A stretch of 64,000 nt of DNA, from positions 25,782,565-25,846,564 of the forward strand of contig NC_073303.1 in assembly GCF_027595985.1 (NCBI RefSeq), read 5' to 3'. The notes below the pieces were generated by a model. That model saw only the letters and a program-made list of their open reading frames with translations, was not told where the DNA came from and searched no databases. This document shows positions 21,292 through 29,379 of this stretch, one piece after another. Each line of letters opens with the position of its first letter. Within the stretch, counting starts at the first letter, position 1. The stretch comes from Sorex araneus. Its lineage: Eukaryota; Chordata; Mammalia; Eulipotyphla; Soricidae. The position numbers and the translations under genes were made by a program.

Positions 21292-21742
21292 CTCCGCACA
21301 GGATGATGGCGGCGATGAAGAGGGCCAGGTCGCTGTCGTCGAGCTCCAGGGCGTTGAACTTGACGGCGAACTCGAACTTGGGCTCGATGATGTCGCTGAA
21401 GGGCTTGCGGAGGCTGCGCAGGAACTCGCGGGTGACGAAGCCGGTGCCGTTGGCCACCAGCAGCCCGTCCTTGTTGACGATGGAGGCCAGCATGGCGAAG
21501 ATGGCCTCGTGCACGCCGTACTTGAGGAGCGTGACCTGGTCGTTGAGGAAGAGGCTGCCGAAGCTGGGGATGCTCTTGGCGAACTCGGTGAGCTCACGCA
21601 CCGTCTCCACCGTGGTGCACTGGCAGCGGTAGAAGACGTGCACGCTGATCTCCTTGTAGGGCGGCAGGCCGGTCACCAGCTGCTTCCACACCAGCCCCTT
21701 CTCGGCCTGCCACAAGGTCTCGATGTCGTGGATCACAAAGGG
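21292..21742 (-). CDS. PPARD: PPARD coding exon 5 (main ligand-binding domain exon)
   Basis: Encodes residues 209-358 plus one base, from [10 protein letters not shown] to FIAAIILCG. It carries ligand-pocket residues Cys248, Thr251/Thr252 and His286, equivalent to human Cys249, Thr252/253 and His287. The acceptor is TTTTTCAG. The donor that keeps phase is GTCCGT, which is weak at +3. A GTGAGC lies four bases further on and would shift the frame. Reading on without splicing gives only Gly-Pro and then TGA. Confidence 0.98.
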
Positions 21743-21854
21743 CTGAAAAACAGGCCCCATTAGAGGCCAGGCCCTGGGGTGGAGCCCCGTCTCCGGAGCA
21801 CCCCAGCCCGGGCCCTGGGTGTGTCATGGAGGTAACAGGCAGGAGGCCGCAGGA

Positions 21855-21910
<56 letters not shown>

Positions 21911-21913
<3 letters not shown>

Positions 21914-21958
21914 ACTCACCACCATGTGGCTGGCCTTGCCCATGAGGATGCCCCGGGC
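21911..21958 (-). other. Duplicate of the exon 4 3' end and its splice donor
   Basis: 45 of 48 bases match 22181-22228, exactly 270 bp away. All three differences are CpG to CpA on the plus strand. The copy carries 39 exon bases and an intact GTGAGTGTG donor. Confidence 0.95.
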
Positions 21959-21964
21959 AGGAGG
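21920..21964 (-). other. Possible 45-nt in-frame cryptic microexon in PPARD intron 4
   Basis: Bounded by (TG)n-TCCTGCAG (acceptor) and GTGAGTG (donor). It reads PPARGILMGKASHMV without a stop and would insert between residues 208 and 209, where both neighbouring junctions are phase 0. Use is unproven. The (TG)n upstream is a poor polypyrimidine tract. Confidence 0.35.
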
Positions 21965-21996
21965 CTGCAGGACACACACACATACACACACACACA

Positions 21997-22029
<33 letters not shown>

Positions 22030-22189
22030 CCACACCCACACACCACCGTAACAGGCAGGAGGCCACAGGACAGGACACACACACACACCACCGTAACAGG
22101 AGGCCACAACACACACACACACACACCACTATACAGGCAGGAGGCTACAGGACACACACACACACACACACACACTCACTCACACTCAC

Positions 22190-22392
22190 CGCCGTGTGGC
22201 TGGCCTTGCCCGTGAGGATGCCCCGGGCCTTCTTCTTGGTCATGTTGAAGTTTTTCAGGTAGGCGTTGTAGATGTGCTTCGAGAAGGCCTTCAGGTCGGC
22301 CACCTGGGGGTTGTGCTGACTCCCCTCACTGGCCGTCAGCCCTGCCACCAGCTTCCGCTTCTCAGCCTCGGGCATCCGGCCAAATCGGATGG
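22190..22392 (-). CDS. PPARD: PPARD coding exon 4 (hinge and start of ligand-binding domain)
   Basis: Encodes residues 141-208, [14 protein letters not shown] to GKASHTA. It covers the C-terminal extension of the DNA-binding domain, the hinge and the first LBD helices. The junction with exon 5 is phase 0. The acceptor is CCACGCAG and the donor GTGAGT. The donor lies directly against a CA-rich minisatellite on the intron side, and the last 39 exon bases plus the donor are duplicated 270 bp away at 21911-21958. Confidence 0.98.
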
Positions 22393-22758
22393 CTGCGTGG
22401 GGGCGCGGGGAGGGACAGTCACCGCACTGCCCGGGAGGTGGCCGGGACCCAGCCCGGCCCAGCCCAGGGACCTTGGCCACTCCCAGCTCAGCCTGCTGGT
22501 CTACTGGGGCACCCGCGGCACAGTGTCGGCCCAGGGCACTGAATGCTGGGGAGGCGGGTGGCTGAGAGACAGTCCTGTTTTGGGGCCCGGGTACATTATC
22601 CGGGGCTGCAGCTCGTGAGCCGGGGGTGGGGTGGGGGACCATCGGGCCCGGAGCCCAGGGGACGCAGGGCAGCAGAGGGATGGCTGGGCCATGCCCACGG
22701 GCACTGCTGGCAGGGGCCGCCCTCAGTCCCAGCTCCCCGAGTTGGGTTCGGGCCTCAC

Positions 22759-22897
22759 CGTTGTGGGACATGCCGAGGGCCAGGCATTTCTGGAAGCGGC
22801 AGTACTGGCACTTGTTGCGGTTCTTCTTCTGGATCTTGCAGCTCCGGTCGCACCTCTCATACTCCAGCTTCATGCGGATAGTGCGACGGAAGAAGCC
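22759..22897 (-). CDS. PPARD: PPARD coding exon 3 (zinc finger 2)
   Basis: Encodes residues 95-140, [10 protein letters not shown] to LGMSHN, plus one base. The second zinc finger uses Cys110, Cys114, Cys124 and Cys127. Only three residues separate the first two cysteines (CDRSC), the short D-box that marks PPARs. The acceptor is CCTGCAG and the donor GTGAGG. It reads ERCDRSC where human, from memory, has EKCERSC; both are conservative changes. Confidence 0.98.
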
Positions 22898-23109
22898 CTG
22901 CAGGGGGGAGGAAGCGGGGACTGAAGGGGGCCTGTGAGGGGGCCCCCTGCCCCCTGCGCCAGGGGTTCCGAGTGGCCAGATGAAACCTTCCTCATTTAAA
23001 TAAACAGGGCGTTGGGGTGCACGAGGGAGCGGAAAGTAAACAGTTCTAAAATGTTTGTACTAATTGATACACTGTATTTATTTTCCCCCACAAGGATAAG
23101 AAGTGTGTG

Positions 23110-23300
23110 TGGGTGGGGGAGGTGCTGAGGACTGAATCCTGGGGGTCACCAGCAGGCTGGTATTCTTCCCTGGGCCACGCCCCAGCTCATGATTGACATC
23201 GAGACTTGTAGCGACATGCAGGGGGGTCACTCCTGGTGGGTTCTGGGGACCCTCTGCGGCGGCAGGGATTCTAGCCTATCTCTCGGCCGGCTCTCCAAGC
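23110..23300 (-). mobile_element. Old SOR-type SINE relic in PPARD intron 2
   Basis: GGGGGTCACTCCTGGTGGG and TTCTGGGGACC resemble the body; the tRNA end is eroded. Confidence 0.4.
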
Positions 23301-23710
23301 TCCTCTGTTGACACACAGTTGCATCCTGGGTGACCCCCTGCATTCGTCAGTGTGTGCCTGGGTCCGTGTACTCTCTAGGTTGCGGTTTCAGAGCGCGTGT
23401 ACTACTGACAGGGGCGCCCTTGGGAAGAGGCACCCACAAAGTGGCACGGGAGAGAGAAAGGGCACCTCTCCCTTATTTCTCAAAGCAGCCCAGGAGCTGA
23501 GGGGTGGCCCCACCAGGTAGGGGGGTGCCTATGGTGGGGGAACCCGCACCCAGGAAGCCCGGGGGAGGGGCCTTCCCCCCCAAGGCGGGGCTGGGAACTG
23601 AGGCCTGGAGTTGATGGAGGCAGGCAGAGACGGGGGAGGGCCCCACGACGACGAAGCTTCTAGGGAATTCCAACGCAGGGGCCCTCAGCCCTGCCGCCCC
23701 AGCAACGTAC

Positions 23711-23862
23711 CTTGCAGCCCTCACACGCGTGTACGCCGTAGTGGAAGCCCGATGCCTTGTCCCCGCACACACGGCACTCCATGTGGAGGCCGCCCGAGGC
23801 CCCGTCACAGCCCATCTGCAGCTGGTCCAGCAGCGAGGGGGGCGAGGCGCTCCGGGAGAGGT
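23711..23862 (-). CDS. PPARD: PPARD coding exon 2 (start of DNA-binding domain, zinc finger 1)
   Basis: Encodes residues 44-94, from [10 protein letters not shown] to CEGCK. The first zinc finger uses Cys73, Cys76, Cys90 and Cys93 (CRVC...CEGC). The P-box CEGCKG, completed in the next exon, selects AGGTCA half-sites. The acceptor is TTTGCAG and the donor GTACGT. Just before the finger this copy reads [10 protein letters not shown], where human, from memory, has GASCGSLNMEC. That makes it one residue shorter and accounts for the total of 440 rather than 441. Confidence 0.98.
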
Positions 23863-24639
23863 CTGCAAACACAGAGCGTGGGGGCCGCGCCTGGCGCCGG
23901 GCTCCAGGACCCGGCCCCCCGGCCGCGCTCGAGGCCCCCCGGCCGGGCTCCTGAAGAGCCGCGTGGCCCCGGGGAGTCAGCCTTCCTGGGGATCAGTTTC
24001 TTCATCTAGAAAACAGGTTAAGGACAGCTTTTCTGGGCTGACCGGCCTGTTTTTCGCTTTTTTTTCTTTCTTTCTTTTTTTTTTCTCTCCCTTTTCTTCT
24101 TCTCCCAGACCTGGCACAGCAGGTGTCCCGGAAATGATCACAATCTGGGCTAAGTCAGGGCCTGGGGCTGGTGGCGGGGCAGGCGGCGGGAGGAACCGCC
24201 TGATCCAGAGGGGGGCTGGGGGGGCGGGGGGGCAGGCGGGGCGGGTGCAGAGGGAAGTGGCAGCAGACAATCTTTCTAGACGGTCTTTTAGGAAGTGGCG
24301 CTCAGGCCTGCGCGGGCGCTCACGGGGTGGTGTGGAACCGCTCTGTGGGAAGCGCGGGGGTGCGGGCCCGCTGCAGCGCCCCGGCCTCACGGCCCTGGGA
24401 ACGAGACTCCTGCAAGGGCGGGCGATGCAGACCCTGTGAAGGCTCCCTCTCTCTCAAGGCGCTCAAATCCCCTCCCGGGGAAACGGGTGACGGGGCCGGA
24501 GAGAGGTCAGGGCGCGCAGTGCTCACTACACATACAGGACACCCGGGCACTGCCCCGGCAGCACGGGGAGGGAGGAGTGAGCACTGCCAGGGTGCTCCCC
24601 AAATGAAGATGAAAACCAACCAACCCAAAAAGCCCGGGC

Positions 24640-25010
24640 CCTGTGCATCCCCCCGGCCCTGTCCATTCTCCCTGGCCCTGTCCATTCCCCAGGTCCTGTC
24701 CATCTCTCCGGCCTGTCCATTCTCCCTGGTCCTGTCCATTCCCCTGGGCCTGTCCATTCCCCAGGTCCCGTCCATCTCTCCGGCTTGTCCATCTCCCCAG
24801 CCTGTCCATTCTCCCTGGCCCTGTCCATTCCCCTGGCCCTGTCCATTCTCCCAGGCCCTGTCCATTCCCCCGGCCCTGTCTATTCCCCAGGTCCTGTCCA
24901 TCTCCCCAGCCTGTCCATTCTCCCTGGCTCTGTCCATTCTCCCTGGCCCTGTCCATTCTCCACGGCCCTGTCCATTCCCCAGGTCCTGTCCATCCCCCCA
25001 GGCCTTTTCG
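24640..25010. repeat. 18-bp minisatellite in PPARD intron 1 (coding numbering)
   Basis: About 20 tandem units of 17-20 bp, type CCTGTCCATTCTCCCTGG, with variants ending CCCCAGGT or TCTCCGGC that recur as a higher-order pattern. Confidence 0.95.
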
Positions 25011-25689
25011 AGGCACAGATCCGAGCAGGTGCTGGGAGCCGTGGCACGGACCCGAGGTCGATGCCCTCTGGGGGACAGTGAGGACAGTGGGAGTGTCCGG
25101 AACCTCTCCACGGGACACTCAGACATGAGCTTCTGCCCTCAGAACGGGCACGTGCCTGCAGCCCCCAGGGCTGGACAGTTCCGGAACTCCCCGGCTCCTG
25201 CCCGGTGCCAGCTATGTGATGCCCTTGGAGGCTCAGAGGTCCCTCCCACAACTGCCCGGGCAGCTGGCATGGCAGTGCCACACTCTGTCTCCATTCAACA
25301 GACGCTTGCCGCAGACCTCCTGGCCACAGGGCAGTGGGGCTGCAGGGCAGGTGACAGATACACAGAGACCCCCCTCTCTGATCCATTTCTCTAGGGCAGG
25401 GATTCCCCCTGGGAAGGGGCACGGGACAGATGGCATGGGAGGTGGGGGGGAGGAGGTGGGGGAGGGCTAAATGGATGGGTGGGGGGTGGACGGATGGGAA
25501 GGGCAGCGCTGGGGGGAGGGATGAGGGGGCTGGCTGGCTAGATGGGGAGCACGGAGTGGATGGGAGTGTGTTAGACGGGGAGGAGGGTTGGGAGCCTCAG
25601 ATGCAAAAGGGGGTCACTTTCTATTTATCTGCTTAAAGAAGGAAGATTTTATGGGGGGTGGGGCGGCGAGTGATTTTCTGAAAGTTTTA

Positions 25690-25846
25690 GTTTTGGGGCT
25701 GTGGCAATGCTCAGGGTTTACTCCTGGCTCTGTGCTCAGGACTCACTCCTGGTGGTGCTTGGGGGGGGCCACATGGGATGCCGGGGAATCAAACCCAGGT
25801 CAGTCATGTGCAAACACCCTTCCCGCTATACTACTGCTCGGGCCCC
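25690..25846 (-). mobile_element. SOR-type SINE, old
   Basis: GGGGCTGTGGCAATGCTCAGG start, ends ACTACTGCTCGGGCCCC. A second, poorer relic (plus) lies at 24488-24625. Confidence 0.78.
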
Positions 25847-26486
25847 TTATTATTTTATTTTATTCCCTTCTGAAAACAGACCAAACCAGCAGCAGAGCGA
25901 GAATTCTAGAAGCATCCACGGTGCGGGGCTGACCTTGCAGCCAGTGCGCGGTACCTGCTGTGTATACACAGGGCGCTGGTCATTAGCATGGGCTCGCCTT
26001 GGCAAATGAGCCATGGCAGAGTGGAGAGGACAGCGAGCCCTTGGGCAAATGTTTGGACTCAGCACAAACAACAGCTCCCGAGAGGGTCAAGTATCCCTGG
26101 CCCCGTCTCTGACCCCAAGCTGAGCAAACAAGGCCCTGCTGACCTGGTTCGCATCGTTTCCATGCGGGTGAGCTTTCCAAGTGTAGGTGGCCACTTATGA
26201 GCGCGGAGAGGGGCGCCGGGAGGGGCCAGCTGGCTACTGACTTTGCTGAAAGGGCACAGCTGACATCTGCACAACACCCTCCCACGGAGCTGCCAAACTC
26301 CTCACGCTGCAGGAATCGGGGACTGGGTTTATCACCGGGGGTCCCGATCGCCTGGGCTGTGGGCACCACCACTGCAAAGCCGGCCCTGCCCGGGCCCCGC
26401 CAAGTGCTTGCTGGGTGCAAAGGAGGCCCCAAGGCTGGGAGGCACGAATGCCCCCATTAGCTCCCAGCCAATGGGCTTTTTGTGTT

Positions 26487-26836
26487 TTCCTTTAGGGCCA
26501 TGCCTGGCAGTGCTCAGGGCTTACTCCGGGCCTGGAAATCACTCCTAGAAGGCTCAGGGGAACACATGGGGTGCTGGGGGGATTGAACCCGGGTTCACCA
26601 TGTGCAAGGCAAGCACCCTCCCTGCTGTATTATGGTTTCAGCACCCCTCTGAGCCTTCTTTTTTTTTTTTTTTTGCTTTTTGGGTCACACCCAGCGATGC
26701 TCAGGGGTTACTCCTGGCTTTGCACTCAAGAATTACTCCTGGCAGTGCTTGGGGGACCATATGGGATGCCGGGGATCGAACCCGGGTCGGCCGCGTGCAA
26801 GGCAAACGCCCTACCCGCTGTGCTATCGCTCCGGCC
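26487..26836 (-). mobile_element. Old SOR SINE followed by a young one with target duplication
   Basis: Old copy 26487-26647; young copy 26661-26836 with a 17-bp duplication CCCCTCTGAGCCTTCTT at 26644-26660 and 26837-26853. Confidence 0.95.
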
Positions 26837-26979
26837 CCCCTCTGAGCCTTCTTAAAGGAAGCAGGTCGGTGCTTGCCGGGGGCTCCCGGCTGTGGGCAGT
26901 GTTTTCAGGGGTTTAAAAATCACAGAGGCAGCCCGTCTCACTGGCGGCTAATACAGAGGGCAGAAGAACAGTGGGAATG

Positions 26980-27170
26980 GGGGCTGGAGCGAGAGCACAG
27001 CGGGGAGGGCGTTTGCCTTGCATGCGGCCGACCCAGGTTCCATCCCCAGCATCCCACATGGTCCCCTGAGCACCGCCAGGAGTAACTCCTGTGTGCAGAG
27101 CCAGGAGTAACCCCTGTGCATCGCTGGGTGTGACCCCCCCCCCCAAAAAAGGGGAAAAAATAAATTAAGA
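26980..27170 (+). mobile_element. SOR-type SINE 226 bp from the PPARD exon 1 donor
   Basis: Full length, tail with C9 then A-rich. Target duplication AGTGGGAATG at 26970-26979 and 27180-27189. Confidence 0.95.
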
Positions 27171-27395
27171 AAATAAAAAAGTGGGAATGATGAGGACAGG
27201 CATGACAAGTGCCAACTTGTGTCACGCCCTCCAGGGCCCGAGTCCACATCCTCTGCCACCCGTCCATGTGGAAAGATGGTTGGCTGGCACGCGGCTGTGC
27301 CGAGTGGTGACACATGGCCGGCCAGCCATGTGGCCCCCTCCCCTCCTCCCCCGCTGGCTCCTGTGCGTGTGTCTACCTGCCCGCTGGTGACTCAC

Positions 27396-27525
27396 CTGTG
27401 TAGCTGCCGGAAGGCAGGGCATGCTCTGGTCCCCCATTGAGCTCTGGGGCTCCCTCTGCCTCTGCCACTTCCTCTTTCTCCTCCTCTTCCCGGCCCGCAG
27501 GGGCTTCCTCCGGTGGCCGCTCCAT
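27396..27525 (-). CDS. PPARD: PPARD coding exon 1 (N-terminal acidic region)
   Basis: Encodes residues 1-43 plus one base of codon 44. It starts MERPPEEAPAGR, runs through the acidic stretch EEEEKEEVAEAEG, and ends GSYT. This is the PPAR delta A/B region (AF-1 side), low in complexity and rich in Glu. The ATG at 27525 sits in GCCATGG, a good Kozak context with G at -3 and +4. The donor after 27396 is GTGAGT. The exon is too short to stand out as an open frame alone, because reading into the intron hits a stop after nine codons. The split Asp codon (G|AC) joins exactly to coding exon 2. Confidence 0.97.
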
Positions 27526-27626
27526 GGCTGATGACCCCTCGGCACCACGCCTGCAGGTCCGGTCATAGCTCTGGCACCATCTGGGCCTGGACGCAGAGGG
27601 ACCGCTACAGGGCAGCTCCTGTTAGC
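27526..27626 (-). promoter_or_regulatory. PPARD: PPARD 5' leader portion of the first coding exon
   Basis: 101 nt of untranslated leader between the inferred acceptor (CGTCCCCAG before 27626, with a C-rich tract) and the ATG. The segment resembles the human leader as I remember it, which is why I chose this acceptor over the weaker CTGCAG at about 27552-27557. It contains two upstream ATGs, at 27580 and 27566. The exon would be 231 nt in total. The acceptor choice is inference. Confidence 0.75.
27563..27580 (-). promoter_or_regulatory. Five-codon upstream ORF (MVPEL) in the PPARD leader
   Basis: ATG GTG CCA GAG CTA TGA, ending 37 nt before the main start codon. Its TGA overlaps the next upstream ATG at 27566 as ATGA, an arrangement that permits termination-reinitiation. 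A regulatory role is inferred. Confidence 0.6.
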
Positions 27627-27799
27627 CTGGGGACGAGGCGGGCAGGCCGCAGTGAGGTGGGGGAACTGCCCTTGACACCCGGCTGTGTCCACTTCCCCGA
27701 CCTCCTTGGTGACACAGCGGCCGCAGCACGAGGCCAGATCTGGAAACAGATGACACCCCCAGCCTCCACTCTTTGCCCACAACAATGGTTTTAATTTCT

Positions 27800-27983
27800 T
27801 TTTGACTTTTTTTTTTTTTTGCTTTTTGGGTCACATCCAGTGATGGCTCAGGGGTTGCTCCTGGCTCTGCACTCAGGAATTACTCCTGGCAGTGCTGGGG
27901 GACCATATGGGATGCTGGGGTTGAACCCAGGTCAGTCATGTGCAAGGCAAACACCCTCCCTGCTGTACTATTGCTGTGGCCCC
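27800..27983 (-). mobile_element. SOR-type SINE just upstream of the PPARD coding exon
   Basis: Full length, T14 tail. A poorer fragment follows at 28028-28095. 28096-28914 is GC-rich unique DNA, no gene seen. Confidence 0.93.
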
Positions 27984-28914
27984 ACTTTCTGACTTTTAAT
28001 CAAAACAATCTTTTATCTTCTGGTGTTGGGGGGGGGGACACATTCGCAGTGCTCAGACCTGGCGGTGCTCAGGGTCGACACATCAGTGCTGAGACTGGAA
28101 TCATTGTCATGGCCAGGCCAGTGGGCAACCCCACCCCAAGCATGCCCCAGGAGCCACAGAGCCTGCCTCGGAAGGCCGGGGCACAGGCACCCCACTCTGG
28201 GAGAGGTGGTGCTGGGGGCCACCCCGGGCAGCTCAGACCCACCCCCACCTGCCCTTTTTTGGGGGACCCCCCACACGGTTGCTTTGCTTTCTCCCACCCT
28301 CTGGATGGGTGTGCCCCCTCAACTCACGGGGGTCATTCTCCAACACTGCGGGGGGCCCAGCCCCAGAGAGTGCCTAGGTGGGTCTGGGGAGACCCCGACC
28401 CTCCCGTCTCCAGATCTCTGCCTGGTGCCTTGGATGCACTGCAGGGAGCCCCGACCCGCAGTGAGTCCCCCTCCAATCACAACTCCGCACCCCACTTCCT
28501 CATCCCCCTTCGGACAGCCGAGACCACGTCCTTAGCGGGTCCTCTGCGGGCAGTTTGGAAACTCAGCCCCGAGGCCCAGGCAGAGGGCCCCTCCAGGGCA
28601 GGGGGCAGGGGTGGGGGTGTCAGCAGCCACAAAGGCTGTGGAGTGAAGGGCGACGCCCCTACATGCTCTCGGGAGCAGGGGCTGTGACAGGTCCAGTGTG
28701 GGCGCAGGGGAGCAGGGGCAGGGGGACGTGGCCTGTCCTGGTAAGTACGGCGAGGAGAGAAACGTAAGCAAGGCCCCGGGTCGGGGTTTGGGGCCAGAGG
28801 AGAGTCTAGAAGCCACGGACAGAGGAGAGGGCCACGGAGCAAGGGGGCGGCGGTGAAGACCCGGGTGGGGAAAGACACCGGGGCACAGGGGAGAAAAGCA
28901 GGAAGTGTAGCAGG

Positions 28915-29312
28915 GGGGCATGTGAGTGTGAGAGCATGTGCGAGTGTATGTGAGTGGGTGTATGCACAGGTGTGGCGTGTGCGTTTGTGTGTGTGACAGT
29001 GTATGTGCAGGTGTGGTGTGAGTGTATATTATGTATGTGTCATGTGTATGTGCATATGTGGTACATATGTGTGCATGTCTGTGTGTGTGGATGAGTGTGT
29101 ATGTGTACACATGCAAGTGTGGTGTGCATGTGCATGTGTGTGAGGTAAGTGTGTGTGCATTGTGTTATGTCTAATTATGTGTGAGTAAGCATGTATATGT
29201 GTATGTGTGGTATGGGTGTACATGTGCACATGTGTTATATATGGTGCATGGCGTGTGCACACGTGTATGTGGTTCATGTGGTGTGTGTGTGTGTATTTGT
29301 GTGCATGTGCAG
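28915..29312. repeat. Long degenerate TG-rich tract
   Basis: About 400 bp of imperfect (TG)n with ATGTG and GAGTG variants. Confidence 0.93.
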
Positions 29313-29379
29313 TGTTCAGGGGAAGGAGCCCCTTCTCTCCAGCTTACGCAGCGGAAGAGCAGTTGTCAAGCGAGGGAAG

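Larger units (their letters stand above)
21834..22189. repeat. CA-rich minisatellite in PPARD intron 4
   Basis: (CA)n blocks alternate with about five copies of a core reading ACAGGCAGGAGGCYRCAGGA, at about 21835, 21957, 22051, 22098 and 22134. A (CT)n block lies at 21999-22018. The array fills most of the 447-nt intron and contains the exon 4 duplicate. Confidence 0.9.
23863..27395 (-). other. PPARD: PPARD intron 1 (coding numbering)
   Basis: 3,533 nt. Holds a T/C-rich tract at 24056-24107, the 18-bp minisatellite, a purine-rich G/A/T stretch at 25435-25575, SINEs, and a repeat-free block at 25850-26480. Confidence 0.9.
22870..27566 (-). other. Alternative overlapping reading frame across PPARD coding exons 1-3
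   Basis: An ATG at 27566, 41 nt upstream of and out of frame with the PPARD start, opens a frame that stays free of stops through the spliced exons 27396-27525, 23711-23862 and 22897-22870. It ends at the TGA at 22872-22870. Length is 116 codons (57 in the first exon, 50 in the second, one across the junction, eight in the third). The product would be very basic where PPARD is acidic, for example GKRRRKRKWQRQ at about residues 26-37. No domain is recognised. It may only be a translational brake on PPARD, or a chance open frame. Confidence 0.45.
17430..27626 (-). other. PPARD: PPARD gene, coding part with 3'UTR (six coding exons)
   Basis: Ligand-activated nuclear receptor PPAR delta (NR1C2). 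As a heterodimer with RXR it binds DR1 elements and controls fatty-acid oxidation genes in the nucleus. The six coding exons join to 440 residues; human has 441 from memory. Order of domains: acidic A/B region 1-72, two-zinc-finger DNA-binding domain about 73-140, hinge about 141-208, ligand-binding domain about 209-440 ending in the AF-2 helix. Introns are 3,533, 813, 366, 447 and 1,663 nt, all GT-AG, and every exon phase matches its partner. Nothing breaks the frame, so the gene looks functional. The sequence agrees with PPAR delta rather than alpha or gamma throughout. The 3' limit is the inferred cleavage zone. The 5' limit is the acceptor of the first coding exon. Further 5' leader exons must lie at higher coordinates. 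Confidence 0.97.

Noticed and set aside
20935..21597. 220-residue minus-strand Ser/Thr-rich open frame
   Set aside because: An out-of-frame reading of PPARD exon 5 that runs on into intron and a SINE.
21131..21763. 210-residue plus-strand open frame
   Set aside because: It is the mirror of PPARD coding exon 5 and its flanks.
24320..25126. Repetitive GEWTGPGRMDR-type proteins
   Set aside because: Translation of the 18-bp minisatellite in PPARD intron 1, open in all frames because the unit lacks stops.
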